64,000 nt of DNA from Campylobacter sp. CNRCH_2014_0184h (GTDB taxonomy: Bacteria > Campylobacterota > Campylobacteria > Campylobacterales > Campylobacteraceae), in NCBI RefSeq assembly GCF_025772985.1, contig NZ_JAKMTB010000003.1, positions 124,001 to 188,000 of the forward strand, written 5' to 3'. The notes under the pieces are model-generated. The model worked only from the letters and a program-made list of their open reading frames with translations, made no database searches and was not told the origin of the DNA. Numbering within the stretch: the first letter of the stretch is position 1; the number at the start of each line of letters is the position of its first letter. Of this stretch, positions 17,767-26,454 are shown one piece after another. The position numbers were made by a program, and so were the translations under genes.

Positions 17767-18768
17767 ATGTTAAAAATAGCCTTAATTACCGATGAATTAA
17801 CCTATGCTTCTTTGGAAGCAGAGGATGGAGTAATTATAAAAAATATAACTCCATTGAATTATAAGTTTATATTTTATTTTTGGAAACCTGATTTTTTATT
17901 TGTTGAGTCAGCTTGGCATGGCTTTAAAAATAAATGGAAGTATAAAGTCGCTTCATACCCTGATTATCCAAGAAGAAATAATAGAAAATTACAAAAGCTT
18001 GTTAATTTTGCAAAAATGTTAGATATTCCTACGGTATTTTGGAATAAAGAAGATTATGTGCATTTTGATAGATTTATAGAAAGTGCGAAATTGTTTGATT
18101 TTATATTTACCGTTGATGAAAATTGTATATCAAAATATAAATCTTATGTAGGAGAAAAATCTTATGTGGATGTTTTGCCTTTTGCTGTTCAATCCAAATT
18201 TCATAATTTTACCGGATTTAATTTTATATCCACTAAGGCTAATTTTGTTGGAAGTTATTCAAAGCATATACACAAAAAAAGAAGATTTTATCAAGATATG
18301 ATGTTTAAATTATCGTCCAAGATTAATCATCTTGATGTTTATGATAGAAATTCAAATAGAAAATCTATAAATTATAGATATCCAAATTTTAAAGGTATGC
18401 AAATTTATTCTTCGGTTGAGTATGAAAAAACTGCAGAAATATATAAAAAATATCTAATTTCTTTAAATGTTAATACTATAGAAAATTCCCCCACTATGTT
18501 TTCAAGAAGACTTATAGAGATTATAGCTTGTGGAGGTGTAGCTATTACTAATCATACACTAGCTGTTGAAAAATATTTCAAAGACTATTGCTATTCATTT
18601 CAAACCGAGGAAGAATTAAAAGATTTGCTGTATAGGTTTAAAAAAGATGGTTTGAATGAAGATGATAAGATAAGGTTAAAAAAAGGAGCAGAATTTATCG
18701 CAAAAAATCATACGTGGAAGCAAAGATTGGAACAAATTATAGATACTATAGGTATAAAAAAATGCTAA
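17767..18768 (+). CDS. CgeB/DUF3880-like glycosyltransferase
   Basis: This 333-residue protein is alignable along its length with the middle domain of the large protein at 3-4286: 'IALITDELTYASLE', 'KPDFLFVESAWHG', 'IPTVFWNKEDYVHFDRF' and 'TMFSRRLIEIIACGG' all have counterparts there. The C-terminal 'MFSRR..E..ACGG' plus 'HTW..R' end is typical of the CgeB/DUF3880 glycosyltransferase group. It is separated from the pseudogene by a very AT-rich stretch with several TATAAT-like boxes (17720-17745), so it may have its own promoter. It overlaps kpsC by 7 bases. The transferred sugar is unknown. Confidence 0.77.
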   Translation: MLKIALITDELTYASLEAEDGVIIKNITPLNYKFIFYFWKPDFLFVESAWHGFKNKWKYKVASYPDYPRRNNRKLQKLVNFAKMLDIPTVFWNKEDYVHFDRFIESAKLFDFIFTVDENCISKYKSYVGEKSYVDVLPFAVQSKFHNFTGFNFISTKANFVGSYSKHIHKKRRFYQDMMFKLSSKINHLDVYDRNSNRKSINYRYPNFKGMQIYSSVEYEKTAEIYKKYLISLNVNTIENSPTMFSRRLIEIIACGGVAITNHTLAVEKYFKDYCYSFQTEEELKDLLYRFKKDGLNEDDKIRLKKGAEFIAKNHTWKQRLEQIIDTIGIKKC

Positions 18769-20747
18769 ATGGTTATTGTTTTTATATAAACAATTTTATT
18801 CAAATATTTTACAAAAAAAACTTCATAGGATGGGGAAGAAAACGTACTGGCAGATGGGCTTCTTTTTTATATAAAAAATTTAATGGTTCTTTGATTTTGC
18901 TAGAAGATGGCTTTTTGCGCTCATTAAATTTAGGTGTAGAAAATAGTCCAAGTTTTTCTATCGTCAAAGACGATATAGGAATTTATTACGATGCGAATGC
19001 ACCATCTAAACTTGAAAAGATTTTAAATACTTATGAGTTTAGCTCTGAAGAGCTAGAGCAAGCAAAAAAAGCTATAGAGCTTATAAAAACAGAAAAACTT
19101 AGCAAGTATAATAATAATCTTTGCGTGCCAAAAGAGCTTTTTAACACTAACGAAGAACGCGTATTGATCATCACTCAAGTAGCAAATGATGCTTCATTAA
19201 AATTTGGCTTAGCTGATAATTTCTCAACTCAAGATATTATAAATGAAGCTATCAAAGAAAATCCAAATGCTAAAATATATATTAAAATTCATCCTGATGT
19301 ATTAAGCGGTAAAAAACAAAGTGATTTTGATGTACAAGATTTACCAAGCAAATGTGTAGTTATAAAAGAAAATTATAATCCCATAGAATTGCTAAGTCAT
19401 TTTAAGAAAGTCTATACTAAAACTTCTGGCATGGGTTTTGAAGCTTTGATGTTAGGATGTGAATGCGTGTGCTATGGTATGCCATTTTATGCAGGCTGGG
19501 GTTTAACTCAAGACAAGCAAGCATGTAAAAGAAGGCTTAAAAAAAGAACCCTAGAAGAGGTTTTTTATGCTACTTATATTTTATATAGTGAGTATTTTAA
19601 TCCTTATTTAAATCAAAAAAGTGATATTTTTGATACTATTCATACCCTAGCAAAGTATAAAAAGATAGAACAAGCTAATTCAAATACTTTGTATTTTTTA
19701 GGTTTTTCTAAATGGAAAAGAGAGTTTATAAAACCATTTTTTAAAGCAAAAAGCAATAAGATTATTTTTTTAAATTCACTTGATGAACTTTATAAAGTAA
19801 ATTTAAATTCTGAAGATAAAATTTTCATTTGGGGTAAAAAATATGATAAAACTTTACTAGCTAAAGATTTTAGCAATGAAATTTTCTTAGTAGAAGATGG
19901 CTTTTTACGCTCAGTTTTTTTGGGTTCAGATCTTACACGCCCTTTTTCTTTAATAGTAGATAGCAAAGGTTTGTATGTTGATCCAAGCAAGCCAAGCGAT
20001 TTAGAAGATATTTTGCAAAATCACATTTTTGATGAGAGTTTAAAACAAAGAGCCAAAAAATTAATTACTACCATCACGCAAAATAAATTTTCAAAGTATA
20101 ATGGCTTAAAACATGAAAAATTAAATTTTAATACAAGTAAAAAAATCATCTTAATCCCTGCTCAAGTAGAAGATGATGCTTCTATGATCTTAGGTGGTGC
20201 AGGTTATGATACCTTAAAACTTTTACAAAGTGTAAGAAAGGCCAATGAAAACGCCTTCTTAGTTTTTAAACCTCACCCTGATGTTTTAAGCGGTAATCGT
20301 AAGGGTTTAAAAGATAAAAGCATTATTTTAAAATACTGTGATGAAATTATAGAAAATGTTAGTATAGATAGTGCTATCAATGCGAGTGATGAAGTACATA
20401 CTATAACCTCTACAAGTGGTTTTGACGCTCTTTTGCGTGGTAAAAAAGTAGTGGTGTATGGCAAGCCTTTTTATGCAGGTTGGGGTTTGACAAGTGATTT
20501 ACATGAAATTCCAAGACGCACAAGAATGCTTAGTTTAGAAGAGCTTGTTGCTGGCGTTTTGATCCTTTATCCAAGATACATCCATCCAAAAAGTAAAAAT
20601 TTATGTGAAGTTGAGCTTGCATTAGATATAATGTTAAAAATGCAAAAAGATTATTTTTCTAAATTTTATTTGCGTTGGTTTATGGATATAAGAATTTATA
20701 TATTAAGAAAAATAAGAAGATTAATAGAATTTATTTTAATTAGATGA
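18762..20747 (+). CDS. kpsC: Capsule polysaccharide beta-Kdo transferase KpsC
   Basis: KpsC builds the poly-Kdo linker between phosphatidylglycerol and the capsule chain in ABC-transporter-dependent capsules. The 661-residue protein shows the expected two glycosyltransferase modules: 'GWGRKRTGRWASF' and 'LLEDGFLRSLNLG' in the first, and 'IWGKKY' and 'LVEDGFLRSVFLG' in the second, each followed by a 'PFYAGWGLT' motif. I chose the ATG at 18762 because it overlaps the end of the upstream gene in the usual way; the GTG at 18714 would add 16 residues read from inside the upstream gene. It is followed by kpsS with a 4-base ATGA overlap. Confidence 0.92.
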   Translation: MLNGYCFYINNFIQIFYKKNFIGWGRKRTGRWASFLYKKFNGSLILLEDGFLRSLNLGVENSPSFSIVKDDIGIYYDANAPSKLEKILNTYEFSSEELEQAKKAIELIKTEKLSKYNNNLCVPKELFNTNEERVLIITQVANDASLKFGLADNFSTQDIINEAIKENPNAKIYIKIHPDVLSGKKQSDFDVQDLPSKCVVIKENYNPIELLSHFKKVYTKTSGMGFEALMLGCECVCYGMPFYAGWGLTQDKQACKRRLKKRTLEEVFYATYILYSEYFNPYLNQKSDIFDTIHTLAKYKKIEQANSNTLYFLGFSKWKREFIKPFFKAKSNKIIFLNSLDELYKVNLNSEDKIFIWGKKYDKTLLAKDFSNEIFLVEDGFLRSVFLGSDLTRPFSLIVDSKGLYVDPSKPSDLEDILQNHIFDESLKQRAKKLITTITQNKFSKYNGLKHEKLNFNTSKKIILIPAQVEDDASMILGGAGYDTLKLLQSVRKANENAFLVFKPHPDVLSGNRKGLKDKSIILKYCDEIIENVSIDSAINASDEVHTITSTSGFDALLRGKKVVVYGKPFYAGWGLTSDLHEIPRRTRMLSLEELVAGVLILYPRYIHPKSKNLCEVELALDIMLKMQKDYFSKFYLRWFMDIRIYILRKIRRLIEFILIR

Positions 20748-21922
20748 ATTTAAGTAAAAAGTTAAAAAAATTTTCTGGTAAAAATGTTTTATTGCTCCAA
20801 GGACCTGTGGGAGGATTTTTTCGTAAAATTGCTACAAAAATTCCAAAAGCTAAGGTTTATAAAGTAAATTTTAATGGTGGAGATTTTTTCTTTTATCCTT
20901 TTAAGAGTATTAATTATACTAAAAGTTTAGCCAAGCTTGAAGACTTTTATAAAAAGCTTTTTGAAGAAAAACAAATTCAAGTTATCTTAATGTATAATGA
21001 TTGTAGAAAAGTACATGAAATAGCCATTAATGTAGCTAAACAAATGGGTATTGAAGTATGGATTTTTGAAGAAGGTTACATAAGACCAAATTTTATTACT
21101 TTTGAAAAAGATGGAGTGAATGCAAACTCAACTCTACCAAGAGAAAAAGAATTTTATCTAAGTCAGAAAAAATTTGATAAAGATTTTAAATTTAAAACTT
21201 TCTCAAGCACTTTTAGAAATATGGCCTTTTCTTCATTTTTATACTGGCTTTTTGCTTTTTTATTTTCTTGGTATTTTAATAATTCTTTACATCATAGAAG
21301 TTTAAAATTATTTGACTTTTTACCTTGGCTTTGTTCAGTATATAGAAAAAACAAATACAAAATCACAGAAAAGAGTTTAAATGAAAAAATTCTTTCCCTA
21401 AAACAAAAGTATTTTTTAGCTATTTTACAAGTGCATAATGATACTCAACTATCTCATCATTATAAAAAAACTACAGAAAAATTTATAGAAGAGGTAATCA
21501 TCTCTTTTGCTAATCATGCTAAAGCAAAGTCTTATCTAGTTTTTAAGCACCATCCTATGGATCGTGGCTATAGGGACTATGCTAAACTTATAGAAGATTT
21601 GAGCTTAAAATACAATGTCGAGGGTAGAATTTTATATGTACATGACTTACACTTACCTACGCTCTTAATCAATACAAGAGGTACTATAGTCATAAATAGC
21701 ACAGTAGGACTTTCTGCTTTATATCACAATAGTCCTTTAAAGGTTATGGGAAAAGCTTTTTATGATATAGAAGGTTTGACTTATCAAAAAAGCTTGCATG
21801 CTTTTTGGAAAGAATGCAGAGCATATAAACCTGATGCAGTTTTACATGCTAAATTTAGAAATTATGTGATATATAAAACCCAAGTCAATGGGAATTTTTT
21901 CAAAAATACTAGTTTAGATTAA
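20744..21922 (+). CDS. kpsS: Capsule polysaccharide Kdo transferase KpsS
   Basis: KpsS adds the first Kdo to phosphatidylglycerol, after which KpsC extends the linker. The 392-residue protein has 'LLLQGPVGGFFRKIA' at the start, 'EEGYIRPNFIT', 'LQVHNDTQL', 'KHHPMDRGYRDY' and 'NSTVGLSALYH', all typical of the KpsS/capsule biosynthesis family. It is cytoplasmic or peripheral to the inner membrane. It ends the plus-strand capsule operon and overlaps the convergent gene at 21919 by four bases. In C. jejuni the kpsC-kpsS pair (Cj1414c-Cj1413c) lies at the same edge of the capsule locus. Confidence 0.92.
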   Translation: MNLSKKLKKFSGKNVLLLQGPVGGFFRKIATKIPKAKVYKVNFNGGDFFFYPFKSINYTKSLAKLEDFYKKLFEEKQIQVILMYNDCRKVHEIAINVAKQMGIEVWIFEEGYIRPNFITFEKDGVNANSTLPREKEFYLSQKKFDKDFKFKTFSSTFRNMAFSSFLYWLFAFLFSWYFNNSLHHRSLKLFDFLPWLCSVYRKNKYKITEKSLNEKILSLKQKYFLAILQVHNDTQLSHHYKKTTEKFIEEVIISFANHAKAKSYLVFKHHPMDRGYRDYAKLIEDLSLKYNVEGRILYVHDLHLPTLLINTRGTIVINSTVGLSALYHNSPLKVMGKAFYDIEGLTYQKSLHAFWKECRAYKPDAVLHAKFRNYVIYKTQVNGNFFKNTSLD

Positions 21923-23427
21923 ATTTTCTTTTTATAGTTTTTTGCAATTTTTTTCAGTTTAAAAGGCAAGCTTAAATAGCCTATTTTAAAAGGAGTTCTT
22001 GAAGCTTGTAAAAGTGCATTACCTAAAAGATAAGGCAAGTGTGTTTTGGCTATTTGAGCGTGTTTATAGTCTGCATAAGCTTTTAGTGGTGGTAAGTTTT
22101 TTTGATCTTTTTGATTTTTAAAATGCTCTTTTTTGATTTTTTTTAGTTCAAAAGGTATTTTAAAATACCCTAGACAACTTTTGCTATTTTTCATGATAGC
22201 TTCCCCAAGTTTATAGCTTAGTCTTTCTTTTATCCTTAAGCTAGCTCCATAAAGTTTATTGTTTTGATGGATAAATATCTCATATTCGTTTTTTAAGCCT
22301 TTGTGATTTAAAAAACGCAAAAGATTATGATTTTGACTTTGTAAAAATGTTTGCATATCAAGTTTTTTTAGTTCATGGTATTCTAGCACTAATTCTTTAT
22401 AAAATGCTATAGGTGGTATCAAAAGCTCATAAGCATTTGTAAGTTGAATTTTACATTCAATTTTTTTATTATTATCATTTTCTAAAAGTAAAATTCCTAT
22501 TAAGTCCACATAATCAAGTCTTGGTGTTTTTTCATTTGCTATGCTTAAGCCCGAACTTTCCTCGCTTTGCTTGATAATTTGTGTATTAACATACAAAAAG
22601 GTTTGCTCATCACAAATTGCTTTTTCATTTTGTATATCTTGAAAAGTATTGATAAGTCCAAAATTTTTTACTAATTTAAAAGATGAGTTTTCAATGCTTA
22701 TAGATGATATAGCATGAGTTGATGAGTTAGTGTGATTCCAAGTGTGTATACCTAAGATTTGATAGTTTTTTAACTCTTTTGGAAAAATGATTTTTTCATT
22801 AGCTTTAATCTTTGTAGTTTTTTCACAAAAAAATGAGTTTTTATGCTCTATTTTAGTTGAACTTGAGGGCGCAAAGATGTGAAATTTTCTTTTTGAGCAA
22901 ATGATCTTTTCTTTGGATTTTTTAAAGTTATGTAAATTTTTAATGATGTTTTTACCAAGCTCTTGCATAGCTAGTGGCATAGGGTGGAATTTATAGTTTT
23001 GATCAAAATCATAAAGATTATTTTTTTGATAGTAAAAGTCTACATCGATTAGATTAAAACCATAATAAGCACAATTTTTCCTATGAGCTTCATTGATAGC
23101 TTTTGATTTGTCATTGTAAGCTGGTATGGGGAGTATAAGCACTATGATAATTTTGTTTGCTTTGTAAAGTTCTTCGTAAAAATAATCAATATTTCTAAGT
23201 ATAATATTTAAACTCATAGGGCTTAAATAATCATTGATATTTGATTCACTGACGAGAAAATCACTTTTGTTTATAGTTTTTTCATGGCGTATTAATTCAT
23301 AAAGATTTTGTAAAGAAGTGCTAAGTCCCAAAGCGTAATTATGTAGTGTAATGTCTTTATTTTCAAGACCTATTCTAAGACCATTTTTAACTACACTATT
23401 GCTGCCACCTAGTAAGATTATATTCAT
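21919..23427 (-). CDS. SGNH-type protein with a two-part SYKLGQA tail module
   Basis: This 502-residue protein begins 'MNIILLGGSNSVVKNGL', a GxSN block, and has 'SESNINDY' and, near residue 155, 'DFDQNYKFHP', which together resemble the GDS/N/DxxH blocks of SGNH hydrolases and acyltransferases. The middle is beta-rich. The last 110 residues repeat the module 'LSYKLGEAIMKNSKSCLGYF' and 'LPYLLGNALLQASR', also found in the protein at 4998 and in the pseudogene at 16196. It runs against kpsS, with convergent ends overlapping by four bases. A role in capsule modification (acyl or phospho ester) is inferred from the module and position only. Confidence 0.65.
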   Translation of the reverse strand: MNIILLGGSNSVVKNGLRIGLENKDITLHNYALGLSTSLQNLYELIRHEKTINKSDFLVSESNINDYLSPMSLNIILRNIDYFYEELYKANKIIIVLILPIPAYNDKSKAINEAHRKNCAYYGFNLIDVDFYYQKNNLYDFDQNYKFHPMPLAMQELGKNIIKNLHNFKKSKEKIICSKRKFHIFAPSSSTKIEHKNSFFCEKTTKIKANEKIIFPKELKNYQILGIHTWNHTNSSTHAISSISIENSSFKLVKNFGLINTFQDIQNEKAICDEQTFLYVNTQIIKQSEESSGLSIANEKTPRLDYVDLIGILLLENDNNKKIECKIQLTNAYELLIPPIAFYKELVLEYHELKKLDMQTFLQSQNHNLLRFLNHKGLKNEYEIFIHQNNKLYGASLRIKERLSYKLGEAIMKNSKSCLGYFKIPFELKKIKKEHFKNQKDQKNLPPLKAYADYKHAQIAKTHLPYLLGNALLQASRTPFKIGYLSLPFKLKKIAKNYKKKI

Positions 23428-23528
23428 AAGTTCTTTCTTGATTTTATAATTTTTTATTTATTTTATAAAATATTTTTTAATGAATAATTTCAGAGTAAAA
23501 ACACCTCATTTTGCCTTTAAATAAGCAT

Positions 23529-23557
23529 TTGACAAAGATAACAACTTTAGCTATATT
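23529..23557 (+). promoter_or_regulatory. Sigma-70-type promoter of the membrane hydrolase gene
   Basis: TTGACA at 23529-23534, a 17-base spacer, and TATATT at 23552-23557. The predicted transcript starts near 23564, which makes the TTG at 23570 an unlikely start codon and favours the ATG at 23591. Confidence 0.65.
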
Positions 23558-23590
23558 TTTAAATTCATTTTGAGTTTATTTGGGATTTTA

Positions 23591-24721
23591 ATGGATAAAT
23601 TGTGTCAAAAAAGAGATGTTTTTTATATAGCTGGTTATGATCCTAGAGGATATAGGCATTATTATGCTATGTTTAAAAAAAATTTAGCTGAGCAAAATAC
23701 ACTTTTAAATTATGATTATACTTTATCAAAAGCTCAAGTTAATGCTTATCCTTCTTGGCAAATTCAAACCCCATATACAAACACCACTTATACTTTTTTA
23801 GGTTGGAATGATATAGTCAAAAAAAACTGGTCAGAGGGTATAAAAGATGCTTTGAGTGATTGTTATAGTTTTTTTAGAATTTATACCATCACAGGGCTTT
23901 TTTTAAAATTCGGTAAAGAATCCCCGCACCAACTTATCACAGGTTATTATCCATTTTTTTATGTACTTTTGAGTTTGATTTTTACTTTATTTTGTGCTTT
24001 TGGAAGTTTGTTATATTTGCAAAATTTTCATATTGTTTTGGGAATTTTAGCTTTTATTTTATCATTAGTATTTTTACCAAAAATGCTTTATAAATTAGGC
24101 AAGAAATTAGCTGTTTTTTGGATAGCTAGAATTTGTTCTTTTTGTGCAAACTGGGAGAAAAATTCTCAAGGTGAGCTTGAGTTAAGAATAGATGATTTTG
24201 CTAGAGTTATTTTTGAAAAATTAAAAGAAAATGTAAATGATAAAAACTATGAGATCATCTTAAGCGCACATAGCGTAGGAACGGTGCTTTGCATAAATGT
24301 TTTAGCAAAAGTACTTAGAAAATGCGAAAAAGAAAATGTTTCTTTTAAAAATTTAAAGGTTTTAACTTTAGGTGAATGTATACCTTTAGTAAGCTATCAA
24401 AAAAGATCTTTTAGGTTTAGAAAAGATTTAGAGTATTTAGGAAGTAAAAATTTAATATGGTATGATTTTACTTCTATTATTGATGGAGCTTGTTTTGCAC
24501 AAGTTGATTTCATACGTACAAGCGGGGTAAAAGCACAATTTAGCCCAAAATACCTTTCGGCTAAATTTCATACCTTATATAAAAGCAAAGATTATAAAAA
24601 AATCAAAAAAGACAAATATAAAGCACATTTTTTATATTTATTTGCTACACAAATTCAAGGGGTATATGACTTTTTTGAATTTATCATAGGTAAAAATAAA
24701 TTAGAAGAAAAAATCAAATAG
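23591..24721 (+). CDS. Membrane-anchored alpha/beta-hydrolase-like protein (Cj1412c-like)
   Basis: This 376-residue protein has a hydrophobic hairpin near residues 125-180 (two membrane segments) and then 'IILSAHSVGTVLCINVLA', a nucleophile elbow (SxG with serine in the HSVG context) like that of lipases. The neighbours kpsS on one side and cytochrome P450 on the other match the C. jejuni order Cj1413c-Cj1412c-Cj1411c. I chose the ATG at 23591 over the TTG at 23570 because of the promoter at 23529-23557. The substrate is unknown; an esterase on a lipid or polysaccharide is possible. Confidence 0.72.
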   Translation: MDKLCQKRDVFYIAGYDPRGYRHYYAMFKKNLAEQNTLLNYDYTLSKAQVNAYPSWQIQTPYTNTTYTFLGWNDIVKKNWSEGIKDALSDCYSFFRIYTITGLFLKFGKESPHQLITGYYPFFYVLLSLIFTLFCAFGSLLYLQNFHIVLGILAFILSLVFLPKMLYKLGKKLAVFWIARICSFCANWEKNSQGELELRIDDFARVIFEKLKENVNDKNYEIILSAHSVGTVLCINVLAKVLRKCEKENVSFKNLKVLTLGECIPLVSYQKRSFRFRKDLEYLGSKNLIWYDFTSIIDGACFAQVDFIRTSGVKAQFSPKYLSAKFHTLYKSKDYKKIKKDKYKAHFLYLFATQIQGVYDFFEFIIGKNKLEEKIK

Positions 24722-24730
24722 GAGAAAAAC

Positions 24731-26104
24731 ATGGGTCAGTGTCCCTTTCATCCAAAGCCTTATAAAAATAAAGCTTCTACATTAACCACTTTTTTACTAA
24801 AAAGAAGATCATGGCTTGATGGGCTTTATGAGCGAAGCTATAAGATGATGATGGGCAGAGTAAAAATGCCTGGATTTGATCTATATGTGGTAAATGATCC
24901 AAAAGAAGTTAGACGCATTATGATAGATGAGGTTAGAGAATACCCAAAAAGCCAACTTTTACATGAGCTTTTAGAGCCACTTTTGGGCATAAGCATTTTT
25001 ACAACTAACGACAGAGTATGGGAAAAGCAAAGAGAGCTTTTAAGACCTTCTTTTGAAATGACAAGGATTTCTAAGGTTTTTAATTTAATGAGTGAAGCAG
25101 CTTCTGATATGATGGCAAGATTTGCAAAGTATGAAGATAAAGCGATTATAGAAGTAGATGAAGCTATGACTTTTGTAACTGCAGATGTGATTTTTAGAAC
25201 TATCATGTCATCAAAACTTGATGAGCAAAAAGGCAAACTTGTTTTAGATGCTTTTGTAACTGTGCAAGAAGAAACAGTTAAAACAGCTATGCGAAGAATG
25301 TTTCGCTTCCCAACTTGGCTTTCAAATCTTTTGGGCGAGAGAAAAAGACTTAAAGCAGGCACTACTATACGCAAGGTTTTATCAGATATTATAAAACCAA
25401 GATATGACAATGCTCTAAATGATCAAGGAAAATATGAAGATATTTTATCATCATTGCTTATGGTAGTCGATGCAGATACTAATGAGAGATTTTCTTTTAA
25501 TGAAATTTTAGACCAAGTTGCCATGCTTTTTTTAGCAGGTCATGAAACCACTGCAAGCTCACTAACTTGGACGCTATATATTTTAAGTATTTCTCCAAAA
25601 GAACAACAAAAAGCCTATGAAGAAATCATACAAGTTGTAGGTGATGAAGAGTTTAAAATAGAACATATTAGAGCGATGAAATATCTTACAAATGTGTTTA
25701 AAGAAAGTTTAAGACTTTATCCACCAGTTGGCTTTTTTGCTAGAGAAGCAAGAAATGATAACAAAATGAGAGATAAACTTATCAAAAAAGGTTCAGGTGT
25801 AGTGGTAGCTCCATGGCTTATCCATAGACATGATAGTTTTTGGGAAAATCCGCATGAGTTTGATCCAAGTCGCCATGAAGATAAAAGCAAGATTAAAAAA
25901 GACACTTATATGCCTTTTGGTATGGGAGAGCGTGTGTGTATAGGGCAGGGCTTTGCTATGCAAGAGGCTGTTTTGATTTTAGCTAATATTTTAAGGACTT
26001 ATAAGTTAGAATTAGAAGAAAATTTTGTACCTGATATAGTAGGAAGACTGACTATAAGATCAGCAAATGGTATGAATATAAGATTTATAAAAAGGCAAAA
26101 ATGA
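24731..26104 (+). CDS. Cytochrome P450 (Cj1411c-like)
   Basis: Haem monooxygenase of 457 residues. It has the I-helix oxygen-binding motif 'LFLAGHETTASSLTW', the K-helix ExxR in 'KESLRLYPPVGFF', and the haem-cysteine loop 'PFGMGERVCIGQGFAMQE'. There is no membrane anchor, as is usual for bacterial P450s. It starts 9 bases after the hydrolase gene with 'aggagaaa', and overlaps the next gene by four bases, so the three form an operon. The closest analogue I recall is the single P450 of C. jejuni, which sits in the same context; its physiological substrate is not established, to my knowledge. Confidence 0.93.
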   Translation: MGQCPFHPKPYKNKASTLTTFLLKRRSWLDGLYERSYKMMMGRVKMPGFDLYVVNDPKEVRRIMIDEVREYPKSQLLHELLEPLLGISIFTTNDRVWEKQRELLRPSFEMTRISKVFNLMSEAASDMMARFAKYEDKAIIEVDEAMTFVTADVIFRTIMSSKLDEQKGKLVLDAFVTVQEETVKTAMRRMFRFPTWLSNLLGERKRLKAGTTIRKVLSDIIKPRYDNALNDQGKYEDILSSLLMVVDADTNERFSFNEILDQVAMLFLAGHETTASSLTWTLYILSISPKEQQKAYEEIIQVVGDEEFKIEHIRAMKYLTNVFKESLRLYPPVGFFAREARNDNKMRDKLIKKGSGVVVAPWLIHRHDSFWENPHEFDPSRHEDKSKIKKDTYMPFGMGERVCIGQGFAMQEAVLILANILRTYKLELEENFVPDIVGRLTIRSANGMNIRFIKRQK

Positions 26105-26454
26105 AAGAAAAATTAGCAGGAACCATACTACTTTGTGCTATCGTTCCTTTAGCGGTGATTAGTTATCTTTTTATTGTTATAGTGGGTACTTTTGGCAATC
26201 CTGCTAGGGTTAGACAAGGTGTGAGAGCGCTTGATCATTTTGTCAATGCTACTTTATTTAATGGTTATGCTTGGGAGTCTTTATCATCTCATGCTTGGAG
26301 AGAACGCGATAAAAGATGGGCTAAAATAGTTATTAAAATTACAGATTTTTTTGACAAAAATCACTGCCAAAAGGCAAATAAAAGAGAACAACCTATAGTA
26401 GATTTAGTTTTAGAAAGAAAACTTACCGAACAAACTGTCGGTAAGCAGCTTTAA
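26101..26454 (+). CDS. Small membrane protein (Cj1410c-like)
   Basis: This 117-residue protein has one clear N-terminal membrane helix at residues about 8-30 and then a basic, tryptophan-containing cytoplasmic part ('SSHAWRERDKRWAKIVIKI'). It is co-translated with the P450 (ATGA overlap) and keeps the same place in C. jejuni. I do not recognise a known domain. A helper or membrane anchor for the P450 is conceivable but unsupported. Its last codons contain a hairpin that probably terminates the convergent nusA transcript. Confidence 0.7.
   Translation: MKEKLAGTILLCAIVPLAVISYLFIVIVGTFGNPARVRQGVRALDHFVNATLFNGYAWESLSSHAWRERDKRWAKIVIKITDFFDKNHCQKANKREQPIVDLVLERKLTEQTVGKQL
26422..26445 (-). terminator. 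Hairpin terminator for nusA, inside the convergent gene
   Basis: Perfect 8-base stem (26422-26429 with 26438-26445, loop of 8). Read on the minus strand it is followed by TTTTCTTTC, as expected of an intrinsic terminator. It lies just after the nusA stop but within the last codons of the plus-strand gene. Confidence 0.55.

Noticed and set aside
24838-25410. A 190-codon open frame on the minus strand inside the P450 gene
   Set aside because: Shadow frame: low-complexity serine-rich translation, no ribosome binding site, and it lies opposite a clearly conserved gene.
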